DNA of 15,348 nucleotides from Candidatus Nanopelagicales bacterium (GTDB lineage: Bacteria; Actinomycetota; Actinomycetes; S36-B12; GCA-2699445): NCBI GenBank assembly GCA_037045355.1, contig JBAOHO010000027.1:1-15348 (forward strand), read 5' to 3'. Each line of letters starts with the position of its first letter. Positions within the stretch are counted from its first letter, which is position 1. Below are positions 7,401-13,128 of the stretch, piece by piece. The notes beneath the pieces were generated by a model. It saw nothing but the letters and a program-made list of their open reading frames with translations, was not told the origin of the DNA and did no database searches. A program made the position numbers and the translations under genes.

Positions 7401-9333
7401 CTGGTACCCCGGAACCCCCACCACCGAATGGCAACTGCAGACGTCGGGCAACGTCACCGCGCAGACCGCCATCGGACTCGCGGATCTGCAGATCGTGAAA
7501 CTCCACCGCACCGACTACCCGAAGTCGTGGAACGTGGCCGACAACGAGGTCGTCCCGGGCACGGAGTTCGAGTGGGTTCTGCAGGTGTCCAACAACGGGC
7601 CCGACCCGAGCGTGGGCCAGTTCACCGTTGTGGACACCCTGCCCGATGGGGTGGAGTACCGCGGCTACAACGACGGTGCCGGATGGTCCTGCAACGCCGT
7701 GGGACAGTTCGTGACGTGCACCAACCCCGGACCGGTCGATGGGATTGCGAAGGGTGCGAGCCTTGAGGACCTGGTGCTGACGGTGTACGTGGATGAGGCC
7801 GCGACCGCCAACCAGCGCAACACCGCGACGGTGACCGGCAAGACCCTCGACCCGAACCCCGTGAACAACACCGCGACCGACGAGGTCACGTTGCGGCCAC
7901 TGGCGGACCTGGCGATCGAGAAGAGCCGGACCCAGCCGTACGTGGTGGGCAACCAGGTGACGTACACGCTGGCGGTGACCAACCTGGGGCCGTCGGTGTC
8001 GGTGAAGGACATCACCGTGGTCGACACCCTGCCCACGGGCCTGTCGATCGCATCGATCGACGCCGGACCGTGGGAGTGCCAGCCCACCAGCGGCGAGACG
8101 GACACGTTGACCTGTGTGCTCAAGCAGGACCTCGCGCCGAATGAGCAGGCGCCGCTGATCAACGTCACCGTCGACGTCCTGGAGAGCCCCGGTGACGAGG
8201 CGGTCAACACCGCCGAGGTGACCGGTACGACTCCGGACCCCAACCCGGACAACAACACGGACACCGTGACGGATCCGGTGGTCAGCGACGTGCAACTCGA
8301 GATCGCGAAGAAGACCACCGGCGCGAACCCGGTGACGGCCGGTACTGCCACCGAATTCACCATCACCGTGTCGAACCTGGGCCCGGCGAAGGCGAAAAAC
8401 GTCGTCGTGGTCGACCAGTTGGAAGCCGGGCTGCGGGCGACGTCGGCGACGGGCACCGGATGGACCTGCGACGTGGGGTCCGGCACAACGGTGACCTGCA
8501 CGCGGGCCAACTTCCCGCTGTCGGCCTCACCGTCGGACATCGTGATCAAGGCCGACGTGGACAAGGCGGTACCTGGTGGCACCACGTTGAAGAATGTGGC
8601 GACCGTGACCACGACCTCGCCGCAGCCCGGTGGCAACCCGCCCCCGGCGACGTCCACCGTGGACGTGGTCGCGAAGTCCGACCTCGCGATCTCGAAGACC
8701 CACGACGGTGGGCCCTGGAAGATCGGCGGAACGGGGACGTGGAACGTGCGCGTGGTCAACAACGGGCCGTCCGACAACCCCGGGCCGATCACAGTGATCG
8801 ACACGCTGCCGAACGGCAACGAGTTCCTGTCGGCCGCCGGGGACGGGTGGACGTGCACCGCCAGTGGCCGTACGGTCACCTGCGTGTACGCGGCCGGCCT
8901 GGTCGTGGGACAGTCGGCGGAGTTCTCGATCCGGGTGAACGTCGTGACCGGCGCGGCACCGTCGGTCGTGAACCCGGCCGAGGTGACGTCACCGATCCCG
9001 GACACCGATCCGTCGAACAACACAGCCACAGACGAGGTCCGGGTGCTGCGTTCGGCACAGACCGCGAACAAACTGCCTCCGAACCCGAAGGTCCTCCCGG
9101 CGAGCACCACCGAGCAGGGTCAGAAGATCCGCACTAAGGTGCGCTGCCGTCCGCTGAAGAGCTCTGCGGCAGGCGAGGCCAGCTTCTGCAACGTGCGCAA
9201 GAACAAGGAGGGTACCGTCCGCGTGACGGTCTTCGGCACCAGGCCGGTGCTGGTCATAGTGACCCAGTTCGCCAAGGGCACCAAGGACTACCGCCCATTC
9301 AAGCGGGTAAAGAAGTACCGCGTGCGCCCGTAA
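1471..9333 (+). CDS. Giant exported surface protein with about 16 tandem DUF11/TIGR01451-like Ig-type domains
   Basis: The product is 2620 residues. Residues 1-32 form a signal peptide (MMKKW start, hydrophobic core, Ala-rich cleavage region). Then follow about 16 repeats beginning near residues 33, 180, 381, 557, 729, 926, 1094, 1229, 1394, 1544, 1702, 1844, 2004, 2144, 2274 and 2402. Each opens with a strand ending in Lys (such as LAIEK or SIDK), then GxxxTYT, NxGP, a strand ending in DTLP, and closes with a NTATVTG...DPNPANN-like segment. This is the TIGR01451 conserved-repeat pattern and overlaps the isopeptide D2 type; intramolecular isopeptide bonds are possible but unproven. Residues 2524-2620 form a different, very basic domain with Cys2559 and Cys2573. 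No LPXTG motif or C-terminal membrane helix is present. Likely a cell-surface stalk or adhesin. It has its own promoter and terminator, so it is probably monocistronic. Confidence 0.9.
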   Translation: MMKKWLGVLSSVAVLIGGLTMTTAQPAAAAASVTLDKSAPGSVLLGDPVPYTLTASNPAGNDPLYNVSFSDVLPAGFEYVGPTTPASAGEPTVTQTSSGQTLLVWNNVTDLQAASSFALKFEAQLKTPVPTTIVPVDTNTAYVSGSTNERLLPKFTTNGVPIADPEVVSDTATADTKRAPFVVEKKNTNSPEGELLRGVHDQRSTYTLTIRNNKHVPTNNVTLTDYLPAQLEFLGCGNQDNSAGPEYPGSGPLGDPAVNPDPCPNPVSVETVDSPQDVPGLGDLTGVYTAVTWNVGNLAANEVQEIKYVAGIPLNANTMTWNPGPAPSAGSLEQGSNLDNNNGASTRELGEQSITNEVSAQGAFQGTAPSNPVTVTEKHTVTIEDVRMQKSVSPSDFTPGGIATFTMDIQASEYMDASNIVVTDTLPNGYCPLGATGTTSWAAEPLCTAQAADPKPTPGFASVPTWDNGSKTYNVVFQPLASIIANGSATVTLPARMLPNYRDGDALGARTVAGDGFTNTVELTAKTNAIKDSDDNPVEPGEETVGDTSQAEQGTPLPTISKEIKTRAAPPDFPGGMKCDPTVAPPYVSDPDPLPAFRKGDVICFKLRVDFPKTIDTKNAVVTDFPPVGTEFVVLDEPETGNNTFAVTGNNNVTVTPDLTATKFVLTLGDGGFVPKNGVFEATFAVRVLEPGTGTKPEITGNLMKMRTENTAGVAQSYRDQAEYDLLPPPNLSIDKGVIATDKPSATYPAVSPLQDNKPIEQGGTATFQINIENQPQTPGSDYSVRGVQVWDRLPEQLTCSAVNLAALAYIKPGSSTELPLPAGIATCDDASGGSILKWVFPTPDLADAYSIDVDQTLSLIYTMKVPDEAAAGTNYANTAGVRQFEAFTDIPGITATYIPAENIDPTQDPKADSPPLKDPSNVFIPGAEVAKDAETSLTETNNNFKTQATIGETITYTYEVTVQKGTTVYRGVLSDALPTGIDFVSLVKAELVGSSTPLPDLGFTIDATNGTLTFPVKWINDTSGDQTFRVTVTAKVGQAAATCGQATCTLPTQTVANNVKRTNTAKFESFTAESGGTKTETTTPYDMFVMQPSPSITKTANPTSVTSTATDITYTLRASSSGTRPPLHDVTIVDCVPDTLTVKTVNNGGTLGTNPNCDTSDKVSITWTFDPLVPGTPKDVTYVANIKPGSPADVKFKNTVGMSGTSMPGDVTGERTYLTGANAEVFITGASIDKTVTPAVATIGETATYTIDTKLPDAAYQNLVVLDTLPQYIDYADVSDIALTCFTTDSSYQNPAACSTGVTATLLGPDPGSPGATGQQIGWSFDALPNQDKHRIIRISYKSRVSDLPQNVAGATRTNSASAGYGYATKPETLAAAQNPPKTIGSDGATITLTEPNLKIAKMVNGEDAITALPDDTFGYTINVTNPQRTGGVPTSTAYAVKVRDCVPDGVAVVNPGTGTVGTDNTCTTTDKVSVSWPTITSLAVGDSQQYTYTAKLKGNTTTAQTNVVSALEWTSLTPDPNNPDIRTYGPITADAVVTPVLPDVKIEKFNSDAVAYIAQPYTWSIEVTNPSTRDPGPTAYQVKVDDVLPPNWTYKAGTTVITFDGNQVSTDDPTVDSSNPLAVKLAWDTKTDLPVNKKIVITFQATPGADVVDDPGVGIDVTPKVPHINTANTTWNPGEPTDGWTPVTSGNVTAQTGIASADLELTKSHVTYYTPALQDEDNVIPGTQFKWKLQVKNNGPDNAVGPYVVVDTLPAGNTYVGSQGTDWTCEQDQVDAQKITCTHPNAGTDGLAKDASLPDLLLTVSVDIDAPPTMENTATVTGQTYDPNPANNTGKDTVTPLPPSVQIEKFNSDDVAYIDQPYTWRLEITNPSENVPGPTAYQVSASDVLPPNWTYQAGSTVITLDGTEISTDDPTVDSSNPLAVKLAWDTKTDLPVNKKIVITFQATPGADVVDDPGVGIDVTPKVPHINTANTSWYPGTPTTEWQLQTSGNVTAQTAIGLADLQIVKLHRTDYPKSWNVADNEVVPGTEFEWVLQVSNNGPDPSVGQFTVVDTLPDGVEYRGYNDGAGWSCNAVGQFVTCTNPGPVDGIAKGASLEDLVLTVYVDEAATANQRNTATVTGKTLDPNPVNNTATDEVTLRPLADLAIEKSRTQPYVVGNQVTYTLAVTNLGPSVSVKDITVVDTLPTGLSIASIDAGPWECQPTSGETDTLTCVLKQDLAPNEQAPLINVTVDVLESPGDEAVNTAEVTGTTPDPNPDNNTDTVTDPVVSDVQLEIAKKTTGANPVTAGTATEFTITVSNLGPAKAKNVVVVDQLEAGLRATSATGTGWTCDVGSGTTVTCTRANFPLSASPSDIVIKADVDKAVPGGTTLKNVATVTTTSPQPGGNPPPATSTVDVVAKSDLAISKTHDGGPWKIGGTGTWNVRVVNNGPSDNPGPITVIDTLPNGNEFLSAAGDGWTCTASGRTVTCVYAAGLVVGQSAEFSIRVNVVTGAAPSVVNPAEVTSPIPDTDPSNNTATDEVRVLRSAQTANKLPPNPKVLPASTTEQGQKIRTKVRCRPLKSSAAGEASFCNVRKNKEGTVRVTVFGTRPVLVIVTQFAKGTKDYRPFKRVKKYRVRP
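6301..6495 (+). repeat. Near-identical tract, copy 1 (195 nt)
   Basis: This tract encodes 65 residues identical to those encoded at 7204-7398. Aligning the two by eye shows only four base differences, all at third codon positions and all synonymous (ACC/ACG, GTG/GTC, GGC/GGT, ACT/ACC). The flanks on both sides differ at many amino acids. Confidence 0.9.
7204..7398 (+). repeat. Near-identical tract, copy 2 (195 nt)
   Basis: Second copy of the tract at 6301-6495, offset by exactly 903 bases, with four synonymous differences. Confidence 0.9.
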
Positions 9334-9351
9334 GGCCCGTCGGCCGAAGCA

Positions 9352-9404
9352 CGCCAGCGCCGGTCCAGCCTGCGGTGACGGGCTGGACCGGCGCTGGCGC
9401 CTTT
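9352..9404 (+). terminator. Strong intrinsic terminator after the giant surface-protein gene
   Basis: A perfect 19-bp inverted repeat (9352-9370 and 9381-9399) with a 10-base loop begins 19 bases after the stop codon and is followed by CCTTTT. The long GC-rich stem with a short T run is the standard rho-independent form, and it separates this gene from the dioxygenase gene downstream. Confidence 0.9.
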
Positions 9405-9411
9405 TGCGGCA

Positions 9412-9444
9412 TTGACATTTGCTTGATCACTCAACTACATTGAG
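9412..9444 (+). promoter_or_regulatory. Promoter with overlapping palindromic operator before the dioxygenase gene
   Basis: TTGACA (9412-9417, perfect -35) and TACATT (9436-9441) are 18 bases apart. Between and across them lie three alternating half sites: TTGA (9423-9426), TCAA (9431-9434) and TTGA (9440-9443). The first pair forms TTGA-N4-TCAA, and the second forms CTCAA-N5-TTGAG (9430-9444). Two palindromes sharing one arm across the -10 region suggest repression by a dimeric winged-helix regulator of the MarR or HxlR kind; no such regulator gene is in the window. Transcription would start near 9448, at or within the first codons. Confidence 0.6.
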
Positions 9445-10290
9445 ATGGTGCAGATCGCCTACGAGAACCGTCTTCCGACTCTGCTGCGCCGAGAAGCTGC
9501 GCGCACGGCCTGGCGGGAGGGTGATCCAGCACTACCGGCCCTGTACATCGGACACGGGGCGCCACCGTTGTTCGAGGATGCGCTGTGGATCGAGCAACTG
9601 TCACAATGGGCCGACGCCCTACCCGTTCCCAAGGGCATCCTCATCGTGTCCGCGCATTGGGAGGCCGCTCCCCTGAGTCTGAGCGCCGTCGCAACGCGCG
9701 AGGTTGTCTACGATTTCGGCGGGTTCCACCCGCGTTACTACCAGATGCGCTACGACACCCCGGCCGGCGAGGCGTTGGCCGGGGACGTGCTGTCCGCGCT
9801 ACCCGACGGCTGGCCCGTTCACCAGCACGCCAGCCGTGGACTCGATCACGGAGCGTGGGTGCCCTTGAAGGTGATGTACCCCGGCGCGACGATCCCGGTC
9901 CTGCAACTGTCCCTGCCAAGCCAGAAGCCTGAGGATCTTCTGCGGCTCGGCCAGGCTCTGAAGTCGCTGCGAGAGCGCGGCATCCTTGTGATCGGGTCGG
10001 GGTTCATGACGCACGGTCTGCCGTTCCTGACCCCGGACATGTTCTACGGCAATGCCGTCCCAGGATGGTCCCGGGAGTTCGACCATTGGGCGGCGGACGC
10101 GCTCGCGCGCCGCGACCTCGACGAACTCGCAGGCTTTCGCGACAACGCGCCGGGGTTGCCTTACGCCCACCCGACGGTCGAGCACTTCACACCGCTGTTC
10201 GTGACGCTGGGGGCAGCAGACGGTCCCATCGAGACCCCGATCGAGGGATATGCCTTCGGGTTGTCCAAGCGCAGCCTGCAGGTGGCCTGA
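9445..10290 (+). CDS. Class III extradiol ring-cleavage dioxygenase, DODA/YgiD type (LigB superfamily)
   Basis: The product is 281 residues. The family opens aromatic catechol rings such as L-DOPA with molecular oxygen, using a non-haem metal ion. The order of family motifs is visible: GHG with His37, SAHW with His71, YDFGGF (89-94), LDHGAW with His135, SGFMTHGL with His190, and HPTVEHFTPL with His242 and His247. His37, His71 and His190 are the expected metal ligands or active-site residues by comparison with YgiD. The N-terminus is about 30 residues longer before GHG than in YgiD. There is no Shine-Dalgarno sequence; the -10 box ends 3 bases before the ATG (9445) and 6 before a GTG (9448, codon 2), so a leaderless start at either codon is likely. 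It is separated by a strong terminator from the upstream gene and converges with the carbonic anhydrase gene. The natural substrate cannot be told from sequence; YgiD-type enzymes are often annotated 4,5-DOPA dioxygenase. Confidence 0.9.
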   Translation: MVQIAYENRLPTLLRREAARTAWREGDPALPALYIGHGAPPLFEDALWIEQLSQWADALPVPKGILIVSAHWEAAPLSLSAVATREVVYDFGGFHPRYYQMRYDTPAGEALAGDVLSALPDGWPVHQHASRGLDHGAWVPLKVMYPGATIPVLQLSLPSQKPEDLLRLGQALKSLRERGILVIGSGFMTHGLPFLTPDMFYGNAVPGWSREFDHWAADALARRDLDELAGFRDNAPGLPYAHPTVEHFTPLFVTLGAADGPIETPIEGYAFGLSKRSLQVA

Positions 10291-10297
10291 GGCGGAA

Positions 10298-10336
10298 ATG
10301 CGGAATTCCGGCAACTCAGTGGTCGGAAATTCGCAT
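10298..10336. terminator. Possible bidirectional terminator hairpin between convergent genes
   Basis: The 45-base gap between the dioxygenase and carbonic anhydrase stop codons holds an imperfect inverted repeat: 10299-10310 against 10324-10335, 10 of 12 pairs, 13-base loop. A run of T or A beside it is weak, so this is a tentative call based on position and symmetry. Confidence 0.35.
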
Positions 10337-11172
10337 CAGCCCAAGAGCGCCCGGATGTGCAGCGAGCGGACCACCGCGTCGACGAACCCCGGCATCTGCT
10401 CCTCGGGCGGCGGCGGGAACAACCCGTGACGCCAGTCGAGATGTAGGTCCGGTAGTCCCACGAGTCGGCTCGCGAGGTCGTACACGCCGAACGCAGCGCC
10501 GAGTCGCTCCCCCAGATGTTCGGCGAAGATCCGCTGCATCGCATCGGCGGCGATCGCGGCGTTGACGACCACCGCCGCATCCACCAGCGCCTTGCGGTAG
10601 CCCGGTCGCAGAATCACGTCCGCGCCGTAATGGCTGCGCAGGCCCACATCGGCACCGTGCACGGCAGGCACGATCGTGTCCACGATCCGTCGCAACGGAA
10701 GGTTCGCCGACAGCCCGAGGTAGGTGTTGGGGGCAACGTACGCGTCGACGGCGGCCTGGACGGCCCCGCAGCCCGTGTGGCCGACCACCGCGAGCAAGCG
10801 CACGCTCGGCAGGTGGGTGACCGCGTAGTCGATGCTCCCGACACAGTCGGAGCCGAGGATGTTGCCGGCCACCCGGACCGCGAACAGGTCGTTGGCCGAC
10901 TGCGAGAAGACCAGTTCCAGCGGGACGCGGGCATCCGCACACCCGAGCACAACCGCCATCGGTTCCTGGGCAGGCGCCTCACCCGGGCGATCTCCCAGCC
11001 CGAGCTCCTCCGCGGTGATCGGAATGACGTACCGGTGGTCTCCTCGAGCCTGTCCCATCTCCGCGAACGCGGAGTTGCCCATGTGCAGCATGAGCATGGC
11101 GTCCTGCCCCGACGCCGGGACGCGCTCGACGGCCTCGGAGTCAGGATCGTACTGCCACGTGATCTCGATCAA
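10336..11172 (-). CDS. Beta-class carbonic anhydrase
   Basis: The product is 278 residues from a TTG at 11172-11170. The enzyme interconverts carbon dioxide and bicarbonate at a zinc ion. The zinc-site motifs are present: CADAR (Cys78, Asp80, Arg82), then GHTGC (His132, Cys135). Between them lies the family stretch LFAVRVAGN and the GSIDYAV helix. The N-terminal ITWQYDPDSE segment with a later GNSAFAE helix resembles other long beta-carbonic anhydrases, which supports the TTG start over the internal ATGs. The far-upstream ATG at 11265 would overlap the exporter gene by about 97 bases and is rejected. The TTG overlaps the TGA of the exporter gene (TTGA), so translation is probably coupled and the two form an operon. 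No good Shine-Dalgarno sequence precedes it. Family assignment is firm; the start is moderately sure. Confidence 0.92.
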   Translation of the reverse strand: MIEITWQYDPDSEAVERVPASGQDAMLMLHMGNSAFAEMGQARGDHRYVIPITAEELGLGDRPGEAPAQEPMAVVLGCADARVPLELVFSQSANDLFAVRVAGNILGSDCVGSIDYAVTHLPSVRLLAVVGHTGCGAVQAAVDAYVAPNTYLGLSANLPLRRIVDTIVPAVHGADVGLRSHYGADVILRPGYRKALVDAAVVVNAAIAADAMQRIFAEHLGERLGAAFGVYDLASRLVGLPDLHLDWRHGLFPPPPEEQMPGFVDAVVRSLHIRALLG

Positions 11173-12692
11173 TGCGACACCAATTCGTTGACGGCTTCCT
11201 TGCGCCCGGGCAGCAACCGCCACGTGACGACGGCGCCGAAGATCAGCACACCCGCGCCGACCCACGTGGTCACCTGCAGGGCTTGGGTGAACGCTACATG
11301 GATCGCCTCGGTCAAGGACGCCGCGACATCTGCCGGGAGTTCGGCCATCGCCTGGAAACCCTCCCCAGGTGACTCCGCGGCGGCGACACCGACGTCCGGC
11401 GGAACCCCCACCGGGAGTGTCAGCGTCCCCTGGTAGACCGCGGTGAGCACGCTGCCCAGCAGGGCGATGCCCAGCGCGGTACCGAGTTCGTAGCCGGTCT
11501 CGGACACCCCCGACGCCGCACCGGCCCGGTCCTTCGGCGCGACGGCCAGCACGGTGTCCGACGCGATCGTCAACGCCACCCCGTCGCCGGCACCGATGAG
11601 GATCAGCGGCACGGCGAACACGAGGTATTCCTCGGAGTCGAGGACGAAGGCGATCGCCGCCATCCCCAGACCGATGGCGAGCAACCCGACGGCCGTCGCG
11701 GGACCCCGGCCGAAACGGCGCATGATGTTCCCGGCCAGCAGGGCCGCCACCAGCGCAGCCAGCGTGGCGGGCAGTTCGAACAGCCCCGCCTGCAGCGGTT
11801 CGAGCCCCTTGATGAACTGCAGGTACTGCGAGAAGAAGAACAGCGCGCCGGCCAGCCCGAACACCGACAGCAGCATGCCGAGAACCGCGCCTGTGAACGG
11901 ACCGGAGGCGAACAGGCGCACATCCACCAACGGATGCTCAAGACGTCGTTGCCGCTGGATGAACCAGGTCAGCGCCACCGCGCCGATCAGGCCCGCAACC
12001 AGGTACTGCACCTCGAACCCACGGATCGCCATCTCCTTGATCGCGTAGACCAGGCCGAGGATCCCCACCATCGACAACGCGACCGACAGCCCGTCGAGTG
12101 GGCCGGGAGCCGGGTCGCGCGACTCCCGCAGGGTGGGCAACCCGATGATGAGCACCAACGCCATGATCGGCACATTCACGAGGAACACCGCGCCCCACCA
12201 GAAGTGCTGCAGCAGCGCGCCGCCGAACAACGGGCCGGCCGCAGCGCCCGCTGCCCCCATCGCGCTCCACACCCCGATCGCGAAGCTGCGCTCGGTGTCG
12301 TCGGTGAAGGTGGACCGCATCAGGGCGAGCGTCGAGGGCATCAACGTCGCCCCGGCCACGCCGAGCAGCGCACGGCTCAGGATGAGCATCTCCGCTGTGG
12401 CTGAGTACGCGGCGACGATGGAGATCAGCGCGAACAGGGTGCCGCCCACCATCAACAGCAACTTGCGGCCGAAGCGGTCGCCGAGGTTGCCCATGGTGAT
12501 CAGCAGGCCGGCCAGCACGAAGGAGTAGATGTCTCCGATCCACAGCACCTGGGAGGCCGTGGGCTTGAGATCCGCCACGATGCTCGGGGTGGCCAGACTC
12601 AGGACCGTGCCATCGACGGCGACCAGGAAGACCGCGAGCGACATGGCCGACAGTGCCCACCAGCGCCGGGGGTCCTTGCGCGTCGCGTCCAT
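11169..12692 (-). CDS. MFS exporter, DHA2 (EmrB/QacA-like) 14-helix family
   Basis: The product is 507 residues from the ATG at 12692; a TTG at 12701 would add three residues. Major facilitator antiporters of this kind export drugs or metabolites in exchange for protons. Visible marks are the acidic residue in helix 1 (Asp27 in AVDGTV), motif A GNLGDRFGRK (about 68-77) in the loop after helix 2, and a Gly/Ala-rich motif C (about 145-157) in helix 5. Roughly 14 hydrophobic segments fit the length, with an extended polar loop at about 425-465 before the last helix. A TAGCCT box ends 8 bases before the ATG with no Shine-Dalgarno sequence, suggesting a leaderless transcript. The stop codon overlaps the start of the carbonic anhydrase gene. 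The substrate cannot be predicted; multidrug export is the usual annotation but is not shown here. Confidence 0.92.
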   Translation of the reverse strand: MDATRKDPRRWWALSAMSLAVFLVAVDGTVLSLATPSIVADLKPTASQVLWIGDIYSFVLAGLLITMGNLGDRFGRKLLLMVGGTLFALISIVAAYSATAEMLILSRALLGVAGATLMPSTLALMRSTFTDDTERSFAIGVWSAMGAAGAAAGPLFGGALLQHFWWGAVFLVNVPIMALVLIIGLPTLRESRDPAPGPLDGLSVALSMVGILGLVYAIKEMAIRGFEVQYLVAGLIGAVALTWFIQRQRRLEHPLVDVRLFASGPFTGAVLGMLLSVFGLAGALFFFSQYLQFIKGLEPLQAGLFELPATLAALVAALLAGNIMRRFGRGPATAVGLLAIGLGMAAIAFVLDSEEYLVFAVPLILIGAGDGVALTIASDTVLAVAPKDRAGAASGVSETGYELGTALGIALLGSVLTAVYQGTLTLPVGVPPDVGVAAAESPGEGFQAMAELPADVAASLTEAIHVAFTQALQVTTWVGAGVLIFGAVVTWRLLPGRKEAVNELVSH

Positions 12693-12700
12693 CGGTGGCA

Positions 12701-12706
12701 AGGCTA
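12701..12706 (-). promoter_or_regulatory. -10 box of a probable leaderless promoter for the MFS gene
   Basis: TAGCCT on the minus strand is followed after 8 bases by the ATG at 12692. The -35 region shows no good hexamer. The long inverted repeat at 12737-12779 lies just upstream and might be an activator or repressor site for this promoter. Confidence 0.4.
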
Positions 12707-12736
12707 CGCGGGGCGATCCGCGGTTCGCTCAGTCCA

Positions 12737-12779
12737 CGTTGTGAAGAAATGACACCTCACGTGCCACATCTTCACAACG
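12737..12779. repeat. 43-base dyad with perfect 11-bp arms between the secreted-protein and MFS genes
   Basis: CGTTGTGAAGA (12737-12747) and TCTTCACAACG (12769-12779) are exact inverted copies. The 21-base centre also has partial symmetry (6 of 10 pairs). The right arm contains the stop codon of the small secreted-protein gene. On the minus strand no T run follows, so it is not a textbook intrinsic terminator; it could still end transcription of the small gene, or be an operator upstream of the MFS promoter. Confidence 0.75.
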
Positions 12780-13077
12780 AAACGCCCAGATCCGGATTCG
12801 TCACACTGGCGCGGACGGTCTTGCCCTTGCGGACGGTGAACTTGGTCTTGCTGCGCTCACAGGCGCCAGGTCGCACTGTCAACCGATACGTACCGACCGG
12901 AAGTTCCATCTTCTTGCCCGGCTTGACGGCGACCTTGTAGTCCTTGCGGACCACGCGGGCCAGGCACCCCTCGTCCACGGAGATCCGCGCGTAACCGGTG
13001 ATCACGATGACCCCGGGCGCCGGCACAGGCACCGCCAACAGCCCTGCGGCGAGCACGACGGGTACGACCCTCTTCAT
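12772..13077 (-). CDS. Small secreted PEGA-like protein
   Basis: The product is 101 residues from an ATG at 13077, chosen because a GGAGG Shine-Dalgarno sequence lies 5 bases upstream and because the signal-like sequence starts exactly there; upstream in-frame codons would run into the divergent gene. Residues 1-22 (MKRVVPVV, then a hydrophobic run ending in a Pro-rich segment) look like a signal peptide or an N-terminal anchor, without a clear AxA site or lipobox. The mature part is Lys/Arg-rich with Cys38 and Cys73. Its second half (LPVGTYRLTV, then KGKTVRASV) follows the alternating-strand pattern of PEGA-type small beta domains, which are often found on surface proteins. PEGA assignment is by pattern only. 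It shares a short divergent promoter region with the channel-like gene. Confidence 0.75.
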   Translation of the reverse strand: MKRVVPVVLAAGLLAVPVPAPGVIVITGYARISVDEGCLARVVRKDYKVAVKPGKKMELPVGTYRLTVRPGACERSKTKFTVRKGKTVRASVTNPDLGVSL

Positions 13078-13080
13078 GGC

Positions 13081-13099
13081 TGCCTCCGTCTCCAGGCTA
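13081..13099 (-). promoter_or_regulatory. -10 box and Shine-Dalgarno site of the small secreted-protein gene
   Basis: On the minus strand TAGCCT (13099-13094) is followed by a GGAGG Shine-Dalgarno sequence at 13087-13083. Transcription would start near 13087, giving a very short leader of about 10 bases that still carries the ribosome site. The call rests on spacing only; no -35 box is clear. Confidence 0.4.
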
Positions 13100-13122
13100 C
13101 GCCCGGGGACCGGGTGCGTGGC

Positions 13123-13128
13123 TAGGGT
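13123..13128 (+). promoter_or_regulatory. -10 box of a probable leaderless promoter for the channel-like gene
   Basis: TAGGGT is followed after 7 bases by a GTG at 13136, with no Shine-Dalgarno sequence. It is back to back with the promoter of the small secreted-protein gene, so the upstream elements of both must overlap. Confidence 0.45.

Larger units (their letters stand above)
6106..7908 (+). repeat. Tandem duplication of a two-domain, 903-bp unit inside the surface-protein gene
   Basis: Domains 10-11 (about 6106-7005) and 12-13 (about 7009-7908) match in order. The opening IEKFNSD motif recurs 903 bases later (6121 and 7024), as does the STDDPTVDSS motif (6301 and 7204), and the VVDTLP motif of the second domain recurs 906 bases later. 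Outside the central near-identical tract the copies have clearly diverged at the protein level. The period is 301 codons, so the duplication keeps the frame. Confidence 0.85.

Noticed and set aside
5893..8295. 800-codon open frame antisense to the same gene
   Set aside because: Same composition; its internal repetition mirrors the sense-strand repeats. No start signal.
9090..9140. LPPNP and LPAST in the giant protein as a sortase signal
   Set aside because: Neither matches LPXTG, and no hydrophobic helix with a basic tail follows; about 70 residues of folded-looking sequence come after.
10516..11436. 306-codon plus-strand frame across the carbonic anhydrase gene
   Set aside because: Opposite the CADAR and GHTGC motifs of a clear enzyme; the translation is Arg/His/Gly-rich noise.
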